Shown: one piece after another, positions 23,314-35,433 of the stretch
Position numbering within the stretch: position 1 is the first letter of the stretch
Layout: the number at the start of each line of letters is the position of its first letter
Assembly: GCA_036346405.1 (NCBI GenBank)
Contig: CM070562.1
Coordinates: forward strand, 66,616,195 to 66,680,194
Length of the DNA: 64,000 nt
Direction of reading: 5' to 3'
Source of the DNA: Phyllostachys edulis
Taxonomy: Eukaryota; Streptophyta; Magnoliopsida; Poales; Poaceae
Translations under genes and position numbers: made by a program
The notes under the pieces: model-generated
What the model saw: the letters and a program-made list of their open reading frames with translations, nothing else
Told to the model about the DNA's origin: nothing
Database searches by the model: none

Positions 23314-23379
23314 TACGAAAACTTGAAAAGCACTTCTTCGATTTTCAGATCCAACATATTCCTAGAAAGGAAAACTTTC

Positions 23380-24795
23380 GGCGCACCGGTTAGCACGGAT
23401 GGCCTCCACGAGGTCGACCGTCCCGCCTTGAGTTTTTCTCGAGCAACTCAATTCACCCTCGGTAGTTGAGCCTTCCGAGAACATACATGATTCTTTGCAA
23501 GTTGAACAAACTAATCAAGGAAACATGGATGCTCCACAAGTTGTTGACGATTGGCTACTTATCACGATCACTAGAGAGATCGGATGACATCGATCTACAA
23601 TTATCTTCAAAGATGACACAATTCCAGAAGATGATGTAGAGGCCGATCGATAGCACGAAAAGCCAAATCATACACTCTAATCGAACGATCTTGTATAAAC
23701 GAGGATCTCATGGAGTGTTGATGAGATGCATATCTCAAACGGATGGCATTAGATTGCTAACCAAATCCATGAAGGCGTCAGGGAGCACACCATTCCTCTG
23801 AACCACAGTCGGTAAAAGCCTTCCCAAGCAAGGCTATTCTCGCCAACCGCCCTTCATGATGCAAAAGAGCTTGTGACGAAGTGTGTACAATGTCGGTTTC
23901 ATAGTCGATAAGTACATCACCAAAGACAAGCCTTACAAACAATTCCTCTTTCTTGGCCTTTTGCAACCTCGGGACTAGACATTCGGGACCTTTCCCAAGA
24001 GCACCGGGGCTTGAATGCCTTTTCTTCATGATTGACACGTTTACAAAATGGATTGAAGCCGAGCCGCTTGTTAAAATAACAACCGAGGCCGCTAAGAGAT
24101 TTCTCTTGAAAAATGTGATCACGCGATTTGGTGTACCCAACAGATCATCACAGACAATGGTTCCCGCCTCCAAAGATCAATTCCAGAGTTCTGCGATGAA
24201 CTTAGTGTCAAAATTCATTTTGCTTCATTGCACATCCGCAGAGCAACGGAGCGCTTGAGCGGCTAATGGTATCCTTATGCGAGGATCAAACGCCGAGTAT
24301 TCACCGCTTAATCAAACGGTCAGCGCTTAAGTTAAAGAACTTCCCTCGTGTTATGGGCGTTCAACTACACGACCGTCGTGCGGCCGTGAAACTCCATTCT
24401 TTTTGTTTATGGTCTTTGAAGCCATGCTTCCTCCGAACTCAAAATTGGCTCGCCGAATCGATCGTTTTGACGGAAATGATCGAATGAACGACGACTTCGA
24501 CGACGCCGATTTCCTTGAAGAACGACGAAACCAAGCCCTTGTACGATCGGCGGCCTACCAACAAGCCATGCGAAGGTACCATAGTCGTAAGGTGCGACCT
24601 CATGACCTTCTTGTCAGGTGATCCGCTCTCGAAAAAATTCAGAGCCAAACAAATCGCAATAAACTTTTTCCTAAATGGGAAGGTCCTTACATCGTGGTCG
24701 AAGTAACCCGACCGGTTTCGTCTGACCGCTATGTCGATGAGCAAATTTTGTCAAATTCTTGGAACATCGATCAATTGCGTAAGTTCTATGTTTAA
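23380..24795 (+). pseudogene. gypsy gag leader scrap fused to integrase region
   Basis: After a short gag-like start (about 23398-23640) the sequence jumps to the integrase. The HHCC zinc-binding region lies at about 23765-23910 with several stops. The core follows from about 23990 with the motif DTFTKWIEAEPLVKITTEAA and a central Asp region damaged near 24140-24160. The C-terminal part holds ALVRSAAYQQAMRRYHSRKV (about 24537-24596) and ends near 24795. At least four frames are involved. Gag body, protease, RT and RNase H are missing, so the element depends on others or is dead. Confidence 0.75.
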
Positions 24796-25779
24796 TTTTC
24801 ATTCTTTCATTTCTTTCAATTTCAATTTCATTAAATTCATTAATTAATTAAAAGTGCAACCTTGCTTATATATATACACCTACATTCCAGTCGTTTATTA
24901 TTGTTAGTCCGGTCTGAGAAGACATTTTTCTCTCCGATATCCTTTATAAGGATCTCGATACTCTATGGTCCTAGTCGTGAGCATTTTTTCAAATGATTCC
25001 CACGCAGCGACTACATTTTTTTTTAAGAAAATGAGTAATCGAGCACCACACAACTACCTATCTCATGAATGATATGCTTACGATTTTGAAGATTATGCTT
25101 CATTATTTCACGATTCGGTCTATTCTTGTCCACTCTCGGTCGGGACACGGAAAGCCTCCTAGTCGAAGTCTCTCCTTTTTCAAGACGTGGTCCTGCCCAC
25201 TGGAAGGAGCTTCCTAGCGACGGTTCTTTTCTTACGATCCTCGCTACCAGTCGGATACAGAATTTGAACACGTTTCAAGAAATGTGTCGTATGCCTTCAG
25301 GTCTTAGCATTAGTTCCGACCAGATTATGGGACAATAGATATAAACAAAGTTCACTTATAATTTGTTGCATACATATTTGCATTTCTTCTTATGTCAAGT
25401 TTGACAAAGTCTTTTTTCCGACCATATATAGTGTTTTTGATTGGTATTTCCATTATGACAAACAAAGATCTATAACTAGTCGAAATCATACGCTGGTCCT
25501 GACCACATTTGATTTCCTAGTACTGCAACGATCAGTTTTGTCTTACATGTCCAAACATACCTTCAAAAACTCACATACATGGTTATGACCTCTTTTTTTC
25601 TCTTTCTTGGCTCACCGCTTGTACAAGAACGCTTCTTCTACTATCAAGCGATGGGGCTAGGAAATATACGAGAATTTTAAAAAGTCAAACAGATAAACAA
25701 AAGCTTTGTCAATGACATAAAAGGTAAGTTTTCATAGATATTCAAATATTTTTACACTTGCAGAACCTACTCTAAGAAA
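24796..25779. other. Tat-like element, non-coding part after pol
   Basis: AT-rich sequence between the pol tail and the antisense remnant. No reading frame or repeat of note was seen. Confidence 0.5.
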
Positions 25780-28700
25780 TATTCCTGCCTAACTCTCGCT
25801 TGTTTGGAGATTCGACCTCCATCTCCTCTACAACTATATCTCCGAGTGGCCCGAGTTCTTCCATGAACTTGGTCGCCTCCTCAAAGGGCGATTGAAGTCA
25901 TCTTTAACACTTGGAGATCAATGGAGGGTCGGAAGCTTTCAGTTTTGCCAAAGCAAAACTAACTCCACTTGCAACACCTGTTTTTAGGGCCTAGGCATAA
26001 TTCGTCCGAGTAGTTTTGACCAGAACTTTAAGATCCCCTAGAAGTTGACCCAAATAGTTCATTTTCTCTATTGGATCTCTTAAGATAGGCACGCTTGATC
26101 CTGATCCCAAATCAAAGATCATCTTGTTCAAAGTATGAATCTTTTCATCAATATTTTGAGCAAGAGCTGCCTCCTTATCCTGCTCAAATTTCAGAGTTTT
26201 CTTTACTCATTTAGCATTTCGCTTGCTCTGCAAAAACAAATCGCTTAATGAACACAAGCATCATTGAAGGGAAAATCAAGTTTACTTACATATTACCTTT
26301 ATTTGTTTTGCTAAGTGTTTCATATTTGGTCGTTGCTTCACGATCAACCTGTCCTTAAATGAACTTGCTTCAAAGAAATGATCGGTCTTAGCTTTTATTT
26401 CTTCTTCAAGAAAAGTCGTCTTGGCTTTCTCACCACAACCTCCTCTTTTATTTTCTCCAGATCTATCGAATGCGATAAGGAGAATAATTGTAGAGGAGCA
26501 AAGTATTGAAGAAGAAATGCGAAGTTTAAAAGGAAAAGTTCTTACTTTCCAACTCGGAGTGCTTTTGCTCCAAGTCCTTAACTCATTGGGTCACCCTCCG
26601 ATCACAAAGAAAGTTCTCGACCAAATGCTACACAATTAGCATTCTCTTTCTTAAGTTCCTTATAAACTTTGTAAAAAGAGTTATGTAACGGGTCGAGAAT
26701 ACTTACGAATTGCTCGGTCATTATAACCGCAAAAATCAAATCGGGGTGCATCTTGAGCCGAGTATCCGATACTTTCCCACGCCTCATCAAGCTCCTTATC
26801 CTCGATGAATCGGGACGAAAAGGAACTTGTTAGGTTGGGAAGGGTTATCGGCAGATGATCGGAACTGTTGAGACCTCTCGAGGCATCTACCTCCACGTAG
26901 GGTTTCAATCACCAAAGGATCCAACTCACCGTTGTTCTTGTCACCGCTCGGGGCTTCTTCGACCACTACTTCCTCGGAACTTTGTCCCGAGAAGTGCTCT
27001 GCCTGAACTTCCACAGTGCGTGTCCTCGGGAAGAACACAGTCGAAATGACCGAACACCGAAGACCTATGCAAACCGAAGATGGGAAGTTCAAAATATCAA
27101 ATCATCAAGGAATTATTAAAGATACATACTTATACGATCACTTTCATTTGTACATACCTTGTTAATTTCCGGATTTGACTCAAACGCCGCAGAGAGAAAT
27201 CTGTGCCGCTAGCCTTCCTTTTCTTCTCTTCCAATTTTGTTGGTTCTCGACCAGGCGGGGTTTGTTGAACCTCACATCCTCCAACAAGATGTCGGAAGCT
27301 ATGTCCTCGACCAGTTCGTCAAGGTCCACATTCCTGACTATCTGGTCGGAGGGAGTGGTTTCATCAATCTCCAGATCAGTCGTGCACGACCACTCTGGAG
27401 TCTACAGCCTCCGCAGTTACATTCTGCGGGCCTTCAGGCTTATCCATCTAAATCAAAGAACAAATTTGATTAGGTGAAGAAATCCTTTTATCTAAAAAAT
27501 TTTTCGTACATATATGACTCCAAAATGTTCTATTACCTCGAGGGATTCATCTCCTTCAAGTGCCTCAGGGCATGACTCGGTCGGAACCAAGGTGGGACGT
27601 TGATCCTCACCAGATTGTATGATTCGCAATCCGACCGATTTGCAAATATAGAGCACGATTGGAGATCCGGTTGGAATATATGTATATACATGGTAAAAGG
27701 AATTTAATAAATTACCTTAAGCCTTGCTGCCTCCCTTCAATAGGAGTTATGCTAAGATCTTGGGGCATTCAAATTTTCTCCGTGCTCCTCCCTTGCAGAT
27801 CACCGACTCGTTCTCTAACTTCCCGGTGGGTAAGAACTTTAATGTAGGAAGAATAGACAGATTTTAAGGTAATACATTTATCAAATCAAAATACCGATCG
27901 AATTTATCTCAAAGACTTACCACCTTCCGAGGTAGCTTCATCACGATCAAGGCACCGGGGAATGAGTCCTGAGCTTCAATGGGCTAATCTGGCGAAGGGT
28001 AAAATCCTTCACCACATGCCACGGTCAAGCCCCGACTACTTAAGTTGTAGATGGCATCCGCCCATCTCTTGACTATACTGTCTTCTTTACGGTTTCCTTC
28101 CACTTGGAGTTTTCACTTGCTCTAGTTCCGTAAGTAGAGGCCATCGTCTTCAGAATCGCTATGTAAAACCAAGATTTTTCCATGACGACCACGAAGATTT
28201 CACAGACATGAAGATGTACTCATCGGCCTTCCCGTCATGAAGACGCAATGTGCATTCCCCAGAGGCGCCTCGAGATTTTGCCGCAGATTTTCCCATCACC
28301 ATGCGGTAGAAATAACTAAAGAGCTTCAAGTTCGGTTGTATTCCTGTATGCCTCGCACAAATATGCTGAAAATACTAATATTTGCGATCGAATTTGGGGC
28401 CAAATTCACCAATTCCACCCGTAATGTTCAAGAACGCGGAGGAGGAATTTGTGTACCGTGAGTCTCAAATTTCACATTCGATGTAGGCAAGAAAACGAGG
28501 ATTTCGCCATCTTCACGGCTCGGAAAATGCTCTCCGGTCGCGGTCTCCAATTAATCGATTCCTATCTGGGAGCATTCCCATCTTCTTCAAGGCCTCGAGT
28601 TTTTCTTGCCCAATTCAAGGCAACCACTTTGTAATCTGCTCGACATGGCGAAAATCCTCAAGAATGAGTAGCAAAAGTTGGAGACTTTGTGGTCGGAAGA
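25780..28700 (-). pseudogene. antisense ORF remnant of Tat-like element (putative gypsy-type transposon protein)
   Basis: Reading the minus strand from about 28640 down gives discontinuous pieces. The segment 28460-28150 has NLAPNSIANISIFS and then LKLFSYFYRMV followed by a Gly/Arg-rich stretch and a K-x-S-W-x-x-W-K block. This is the pattern of the Pfam family called putative gypsy-type transposon (Transposase_28, PF04195), from memory. Further down, 28110-27930 reads KRWADAIYNLSSRGLTVA, and 26220-25790 reads a Glu/Lys coiled-coil-like tail. Several AT-rich gaps (for example 27850-27920 and 27480-27560) may be introns. Frameshifts and stops are frequent. Function is unknown in any element. 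Confidence 0.55.
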
Positions 28701-29022
28701 ACAGAAAAGACTCGGAGGATTTCTTGGCGAGAAGCTAAAGGGGATCGAAGGGGATTACGGAAGCATAAAAATTCTAAGAGCCCAAATGAGAGGAGATCTT
28801 ATAACCTTCCGATACTTTCAAGGATTTCTACAAAAGTCCAACCGACAAAAAGTTTTTTTGTTCAAACAGACGAGAGGAACTCTTCGCTTCCCAAGGCAAA
28901 TTCTCAACTTTAAAGTGAACACAGACCGCTTCGTATACCACGACATTAAATGGGTTCGCCTGATACGATTTCATCGGAAAAGGTATATACACCCACCAGT
29001 TCATTTAAAGTTCGGGGCTAGT

Positions 29023-29741
29023 AGACGAGGATTAAAACATCTATGTATTATTTTAATATATAATAAAAGACCATACGTCTTCATGGTCGTAACCCCTAAG
29101 ACCGACGACCTCCCCGGTCGTTAGTATTCGAAGGTTACTTAATGGGTACCTCGCCTGATGAGGCTTTGTGCCTAATCCCACCGTATAACCGCCGTAAATT
29201 ATCGAATCGGTATTTCTTATCGTATGATGAATGGAACACGTGTTATAATGCTCCAAACCATGCGATGGTACAACCACGAGACATCGACTATTAACCACCC
29301 TACGGTTAAGCTTTTCACAAGCAATCGCAAGGAAGTTAGCACATTGCTAACTTCTCTACCGCTCCGACCAATCGTAACGCTTCACCAGGGCGCCTTCTCC
29401 GAGATTAATCGCCACCTCTTGGAAGTTATTTAAAGGTGAAGCACAAGAGACAACAACAGGACAAGAAGGAGACGACAAAGCACACACAAAACAAGGCCAA
29501 GGCAAAGATATGCATAGAAGCCTAAGTGGTGGAATTAGAAGCTAGATAATCACTTTAGACTCATATTCTAAGTCCGATTGCTTGCTAAGCATTCCTCCAT
29601 TCAGTGTAATTCAGGGTAGTACTTAGCCACATCTTGTAAATCCAGTTCATATCAATAAAGAGCGACCCCCATTCCATTCCAGGATATTCCACGTCATTTT
29701 CCTTGTTTATTTTCGTAAGATCGGTGATTCGATCGTCGACA
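29023..29741 (+). mobile_element. 3' LTR of Tat-like gypsy element
   Basis: It matches the 5' LTR from AGACGAGGATTAAAACATC (the first T mutated to A) to GATCGTCGACA and is followed by TGTCT. The purine-rich AAAGTTCGGGG just upstream (about 29008-29018) may be the polypurine tract. Confidence 0.85.
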
Positions 29742-30077
29742 TGTCTAGACCTCCCTTGCGGTTCGTATCTCCCTCCCAGTCAGACCATCCCTTCGGTTGA
29801 CCTTCCCATGGGTCACGACCATCCCCGAGGTGTTCCAAGCTCGGGTTTGTGTTTCAAACATCCTTGAACTTTGACATTCTAATTCGGGTTGATTCCCCCT
29901 TTAATTGGACCTCCTTGTATCCATCTGAACCTCCCTTGGACTTCTCTCATGTCCGTTCGGACCTCCCGCTCAATCCTAACCTTCTTCTCTTGAGGACCGT
30001 CCAATTTGTGTGGGACGACCCGATCTTGTTGGCATTCCGGTTGGTCCGAACGTTCTTACCGCTTTGCTCCTTTTCTT

Positions 30078-30440
30078 CCATCTTGACCGTTGAGACCTCC
30101 CCTGTGTTGGTCTTGACCGTTGAGATCTTCTTTGCCTCCATCTTGACCGTTGAGACCTCCCCTGCGTTGGTTTTGACCGTCGAGATCTCCTTTGCCTCCA
30201 TCTTGACCGTTGAGACCTCCCCTGTGTTGGTCTTGACCGTCAAGATCTCCTTTGCCTCCGTCTTGACCGTTGAGACCTCCCCTGTGTTGGTCTTGACCAT
30301 CGAGATCTCCTTTGCCTCTATCTTGACCATTGAGACCTCCCCTGTGTTGGTCTTGACCGTCGAGATCTTCTTTGCTTCCATCTTGACCGTTGAGACCTCC
30401 CCTGTGTTAGTCTTGATCGTCGAGATCTCCCTTTGCTCTC
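30078..30440 (+). repeat. 60-bp tandem array in the solo LTR (about 6 copies)
   Basis: The period is exactly 60 bp. Each unit is two related 30-bp halves, one reading TCTTGACCGTTGAGACCTCC and the other TCTTGACCGTCGAGATCTCC at their starts. Because 60 is a multiple of three, long frames appear on both strands. They are a by-product of the repeat. Confidence 0.9.
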
Positions 30441-31598
30441 ATCTTGACCATCAGGACCACCCTCGGGTTTATCCTGATAGTCGAGACCTCCCTTTGTTCT
30501 CATCTTGGCCGTCAGGACCACCCTCAGGGTTATCCTGGCCGTCCATATCTCCTTTTACCTCGCCTGAACTGTTCAGGACCTCCTTTGAGTTCATCTTGAC
30601 CGTTGGGACCTCCTTTGATCTCATCTTAATCATTAAGACCTCCCCATTGAACTATCCCCTTCGTTGGATCTCCTTTTTCCCTTCGTGTGGTCCAATCCAG
30701 CGCCGCGCCTTTCCCTCTCGCGGGATCGGACGGCTCTGCTTTGTCGCGTCTTTTTCCTTATCTTTTGGACCTTCTCGTCCTCTGGACCACCGCGTGGTCT
30801 TTTTGCAAAGACCACCCTTTGTGGTCTTTTGGTAAAGACCACCCTCTGTGGGTCTTTTCGCTAAGACCACTATTTAGGGTCGCGACCTCCCCTTAAGGCT
30901 GCGACCTCTTCTCTCTTGTCCTTTAGCCGCAAGCTCCCCTTGGAGTCGCGACCTCCTCCTTTTGTCGTTTAGTCGCGACCACCTCTTGGCCCGCGACCTC
31001 CTCTCTTCTGTTGCGACCTCCTGTGGTCAAAACTGTCTTTTTGTCATGGCCTTCTCGTGGTCACGACGTCCCCTTGGTTTGACCACCTATCCCTAGTGTT
31101 GACCGGCCCCACCGGTCAGCCTCGCTCACCTCCTTTTTCCCTTTAATCGCGGTGCCGATCTCGCTAGAGCCCCTGGAGATGCACTCGTCGGAGTCTTTGT
31201 GCATTAAATGTGTTGTATCACATTAAATGCTTCCTCACCATTTTGCCCCCTCCCCGCTTGACCCGCCGTATCTCCGGTCAGCTGTCTGCGCATGTCTGAG
31301 TGTACCCTGTCCTGTTGCTCACCTACCTTGTACTCGCGTGTGCCTTGGAACTCCCAGCAGCTCTGGCTATTTAAGCTAGGGCAGCCCTTCATCTTTACCT
31401 TTTTCCTCATTTCTAGTTCTCCTACTCTTCCGACCAACTCTTGGACCTCCTTCCAAGCTATTGGTTCTTCTCGAGCAGCACCTTGGACCTCCTCCAAACC
31501 GTTGAAGCATCTCTGTTGGTTTTATTTTGGTGTTTTATTGGAGTTCATTTGGATCTTACTCAAACTTTATTTGAGTCGCTCTGTTTTCTCCTGTGTAG

Positions 31599-31664
31599 AT
31601 TGTGAAGGCACCGAAGAGTACGAGTTCTTTGAGGAAGAAGAAGACATTCAAGCCTTTGAGCAAG
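31599..31664 (+). other. exon-like module in solo LTR (66 nt)
   Basis: It is preceded by a T-rich tract and CTGTGTAG (acceptor-like) and followed by CAAG|GCAAGT, the consensus of GC-type splice donors. With two bases left for the first codon it reads 21 codons of an acidic peptide (EEYEFFEEEEDIQAFEQ core). The same arrangement occurs at 44218-44280, 53013-53087 and 62650-62715. Confidence 0.5.
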
Positions 31665-32522
31665 GCAAGTTACACTCTTGATCATATTGCACCCAGTATA
31701 TCAAATTATTTAAGTTATGTTTCAAAATTACTGCATACTTATTTATGCTAAGTATTTCAATACCTGTTTTATATTCATAGCTATGCCGAATCCTTGTATG
31801 GCCCATGTTGACCTTGATTCAAATCTGTTGTCACCGTAGTTAAAACCTGGTTGATGCAATAGTGTGAATCAGGATCTCTTGAAAAATGTAAGCTTAGTCA
31901 TGCTTAGACCAAAATCTTATTTTGGGAAGTTTTGTTGCCAAAAGACCAATGTTGTCTAAATGTTTTAAAAGATGAGCCATGACATTGGGTTGTCATGGAG
32001 GTTTTGTAAACGTGTTTCGAAAATTAAAGGAAAAGGAAAATGGTTTGGACTTGGGCGAATCTAGTTGTTTGGTTGGTGCATGTCTATGCACGGGGGTCGT
32101 GTGATCCGATGCCCCAGGGTTGAGGTTGTCGCCCAAGTCAGTTAAGGACCGGTCTGCGAGCGATAACTTTGCTATGCCTATAATGGGCTATGCCTCACCG
32201 TGCAACCACATGTCCTGAGTATGGGTAGGGGACCTGGCTAATTAACTTGCAAAGTTCTATCGCGGTCGATCCCACTGATGCAGTGGGTAGTCTTTCAGGA
32301 CCTGTCTTTTTTATGACTATTGTTAGTCTCACCTGGCGCAAGAGGGGGCCTTGACCTTTGCGGGTTTCTATCCGTAGGGTGGGTACTTAGCGATGATGGA
32401 CTACGATGGAATGATGCATTGTAAAGGCCTTGTCATGAGCTCTAGACCACTTACCCTCGGAAGTGAGTGGTGGCATCGACGGTTGCCAGACAAACTAGAG
32501 AAATCATGTCATATGGGTAAAG

Positions 32523-32562
32523 TGTACAACCTCTGCAGAGTGTAAAACTATTCGAATAGCCA
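32523..32562 (+). other. conserved double-palindrome block in LTR
   Basis: TGTACAACCTCTGCAGAGTG is followed by CTATTCGAATAG. CTCTGCAGAG and CTATTCGAATAG are perfect palindromes. The block recurs at 53914-53953 (second palindrome decayed) and 63574-63613. Confidence 0.7.
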
Positions 32563-33519
32563 TGTCTACGGTTATGTTATGGACGTGTTGGCAAAGCCTC
32601 TCACAGTTAGATGTTGGTTTTGTTTTCAAAAGGACTTTTGTAAATTGGTTTTGGATTTCTATCCAATTGAGTTTGGGCAGGGAGTCTTGTGATAGGAAGG
32701 TATCCTTCACCACTTGATGATGAATGTTATCCAACTATAAAATTGTTTTAGAAAAATGAATTTTAGATATTGTATACCTGCTTTGGAACTTATTACCTGT
32801 AATTGAAAATAAACTTGGCTTTATGCAAATAAACCATATTATGCCTTCCTTTGATATATCTATTTATGCATGCCATTCTGTTAATTAACGGGTATAACTT
32901 GCGAGCACGGTTGTTGTGCTCATTCTTACTTGATTTGATAATTGAGCAGGAGAGGACTTCTTTGATGAAGATGAGGACCAGATCAATCTGGCAATACCCT
33001 CGGCCGCTTGTTGTGGTGAAACGGGTGGACTTGTTCTTTTGCTTTCGTTGTGTATTTTGTTTTCGCTGGCCTGTAGGCCGAACCTTGTAATCAACCCTTT
33101 TGTTGTAATTAGGTTGCGCTGATATATGTTACCACTGTTGTATGCTATGAAGAGCTAACCGTTGATCCTTGGGACTAGCTCGGTTCACACAGAGGACCAT
33201 AGGGTGATCCCAGACCACCACGACCACCCTCGGGTCTGGTCGTGAGAGGTATTTGAGGTGATCCCAGCCCTCCACGACCTCCCTCGGGTCTGGTCGTGGG
33301 AGGACTTGGGTCACCTCTGGTTCCACGACCTCCCCGAGCTTGGTCTCTCGACCACCCCTGGGTCAGACCGTGGCACCTGAGGATCATCCCGTGGCTGTCT
33401 CGAGCTTCACCTTGGAGACATCCGAGTGGTCTTGAAGGACCTTCCGAGAGGTCTCGCTAGACCTCTCGAGTGGTCTATAAGACCTCTCGGGTGACCCCAG
33501 GTCGGAGCGTTACAAGAGT

Positions 33520-34226
33520 GCACGACGTGTTTGTGCTGAACAGCAACTGAAATGCTGTTACGACTGGACCTCTGGCTCTGTTTGGAACCAAACACGGCAA
33601 CTTTTGTTTCTTGTGAAAATTCTGCAAACATTTTTTGAAATCCTTGTGTTTCAAACATAGCCTCGGTGGCCTCTCTGAACGTTATTGTGCATGTGCAAAA
33701 TGAATGTTTCTGTTAGTAGGCTGCAAGAATCAAAATAAAAATAAAAACTAGAAACCAACCCGAGCGCAAGGTTGTCAGGATTGTGATTCTAGGTAGGATC
33801 CTTTTTCGTTTGACAGGGTCGGATCGTAGAATCACGATTCTATTATATTTCGTGATCGATAAAAGATCGGACAGTAAACTTATGGCACCTCCGATTAGAT
33901 ACGTTGACCGTCGAGGGTGCGAAGAGGGTCTCAACGAGAATCAAGCACAACAAGTCGTACCAATACATTGCATATACGTGGTAGAAGTTATAAATGGCCT
34001 CCCCTCCCTATTTACCCGGGACCCCTATTTATAGAGGCAAGACACAGGTAAAAAAGAGAGGAGATGGATAGGAGTAACACTGAAATCCTGTTTATGTAAA
34101 TAAAAAACTGTGTTTTGTCATACAAAAACTTGCGCAAAAATACTAAACAAAATTCATGCTTGGTGACAGCCAGTGCAAGCAGTTCAATCCGTTCATCGGG
34201 TCGTTGGCTCAACCACTGCCGCTGCA
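33520..34226. other. unassigned DNA next to BRX1 fragment
   Basis: No gene supported. From 33775 to 34035 there is a TATAAATA box on the minus strand near 34024 and an inverted pair TGTGATTCTA / TAGAATCACGA around 33782-33840. This may be a small LTR or MITE remnant. The 3' UTR of the BRX1 fragment would begin at 34226 and run leftward. Confidence 0.4.
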
Positions 34227-35100
34227 CTAGTCCTCCCCTTTCCAAAGATCAGCAAACTCATCAGGCTCCAGGGCGTTCTCCATCTCGTGCATCTTCCTCC
34301 TCACCTTGGCCTTCACCTTCTTGGCGTACTTCCCTACCTTCTTCCGCTTTTCTAGTGCACGGATCTGGTGGAAATAAACAAGAAAAACATCAAAATACGT
34401 CCTATAGCCGTAGATAGGAAGGCATACATGAACATGCCAGGAAATGATTTGTTATAATTGAATCAAAAACATAATAGCATCGAGTCCACGACAACAGAGC
34501 AGGGGAGCAATTCTTTCGCTAGTGGACCAAACTGCAACAAGAATACAAGATACCAACACTACTCTATATTTGAAGTTTGCAGATCAAACAGGATAATGTT
34601 TTAATTAGCTCGAACACAAGGAGAACAGACTGGCGCGGTATAATATACAAGGCATTGTATCAGAAAGAGATATAATTATCGGCATACACTGAATGATCGG
34701 CATACTTGAGATGAGATCAAATGTTTTATTCGAATACCCGATCAAACTAATTGTGAGCCAACGGTTCCATCTGAGCATTTCTTTTCCAAAAAGAAATAAC
34801 AACGCATTAAAATATCATGAAATGTCTATCAATTTTCTCTGTCAACTTTTGTTTATGTGGAAAAAAAACACAATTTCTCTGTCAACTTTTGTTTATGTGG
34901 AAAAAAAACACAAGCAATGCATAATACGCCTATCCCTTGATGATGGGAAGAAATAAACCAAGATTTTCTTTACAAAACTACATAGGGTGAAGACATGTAC
35001 TATAATCTACATCAAATGGTGAAAACAATACCTGATTGGGAGACACGTAGTATGGATTCTCGTACAACGTGGGGCCACCAAAACTACCACCAATTCTACT
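34227..35100 (-). pseudogene. BRX1: BRX1-like ribosome biogenesis protein, last two exons only
   Basis: Brix-domain protein BRX1 acts in the nucleolus in large-subunit (60S) ribosome assembly. Two minus-strand exons remain. The exon at 35032-35100 reads the conserved FGGPTLYENPYYVSPNQ and stops at a donor CAG|GTATTG. The terminal exon at 34227-34364 follows an acceptor TTTCCACCAG and encodes 45 residues of basic C-terminal tail ending DEFADLWKGED, then TAG. The intron is 667 bp, phase 0. Upstream of about 35100 the gene is cut off by the duplicated MITE/LINE segment, so the Brix domain is absent. Splice sites and frame are intact in what is left, suggesting recent truncation. Confidence 0.75.
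34832..34912. repeat. 40-bp tandem duplication in the BRX1 intron
   Basis: Two copies of a 40-bp unit containing CTCTGTCAACTTTTGTTTAT and a run of eight A. They lie inside the intron between the two BRX1 exons. Confidence 0.85.
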
Positions 35101-35433
35101 TGCTCCTCCTTTCTCCTCCACATTATTTTGTGTCTTACGTGACAGGGCTTACAAACAACTCATGTCACACTATTGCACATGCTGCCTATTCCAGAACTGG
35201 GAATCTCCCACCTTAGCCTTAACTTGAGACAAAGTTTGAGATCTCATATATTTATTTATGAGGACTTGTTGCTAAATCCCATCTTCATTATGTAATATGA
35301 ATAACCATTTACAAAGCAGGCTTTGGTTCATTTATGTCAAATCAAGGATCCCAAGGCCTCCTTGATCCTTGGGCAAACAAACAGTTCCCAATTCACAAGA
35401 TGATACCAGAAAAGAAAAGAGAGATGTGCTACT
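35097..35433. repeat. second copy of MITE/LINE segment
   Basis: It matches 14755-15092 closely: the right part of the Tourist-like MITE, then the LINE reverse transcriptase piece on the minus strand. It is joined to the BRX1 exon at its left edge and interrupted by a copia LTR at 35434. Confidence 0.8.

Larger units (their letters stand above)
22574..29741 (+). mobile_element. Tat-like Ty3/gypsy retrotransposon with both LTRs
   Basis: Two LTRs (22574-23291 and 29023-29741) enclose 5.7 kb. TGTCT flanks both outer ends (22569-22573 and 29742-29746). The internal region has a primer-binding site, a scrap of gag leader, an integrase-bearing pol tail and then over 4 kb with coding remnants on the opposite strand. 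An extra ORF antisense between pol and the 3' LTR is known in Tat-lineage elements. Most of gag, protease, RT and RNase H is deleted. Confidence 0.85.
22205..33514 (+). mobile_element. 4.1-kb solo LTR of a gypsy element (interrupted)
   Basis: It begins TGTAACACCC and ends GAGCGTTACA, with AGAGT immediately before (22200-22204) and after (33515-33519), so one LTR remains after recombination. Subtracting the nested element and one TGTCT copy leaves about 4137 bp (22205-22573 plus 29747-33514). The length and TGTAAC end recall Tekay/Del-type chromoviruses. Inside are CT-rich GACCTCCC-type repeats, a 60-bp tandem array, a TATTTAA box near 31369, an exon-like module and a palindromic block. The copy starting at 60466 is the same family. 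Confidence 0.85.

Noticed and set aside
30078..30440. Regular repeats considered as a CRISPR array
   Set aside because: Units are contiguous without unique spacers and sit in a plant LTR.
29849..30835. 328-residue plus-strand frame and 144-residue minus frame
   Set aside because: Both are produced by the 60-bp tandem array (a multiple of three) in the solo LTR. The protein is a simple repeat without domain.
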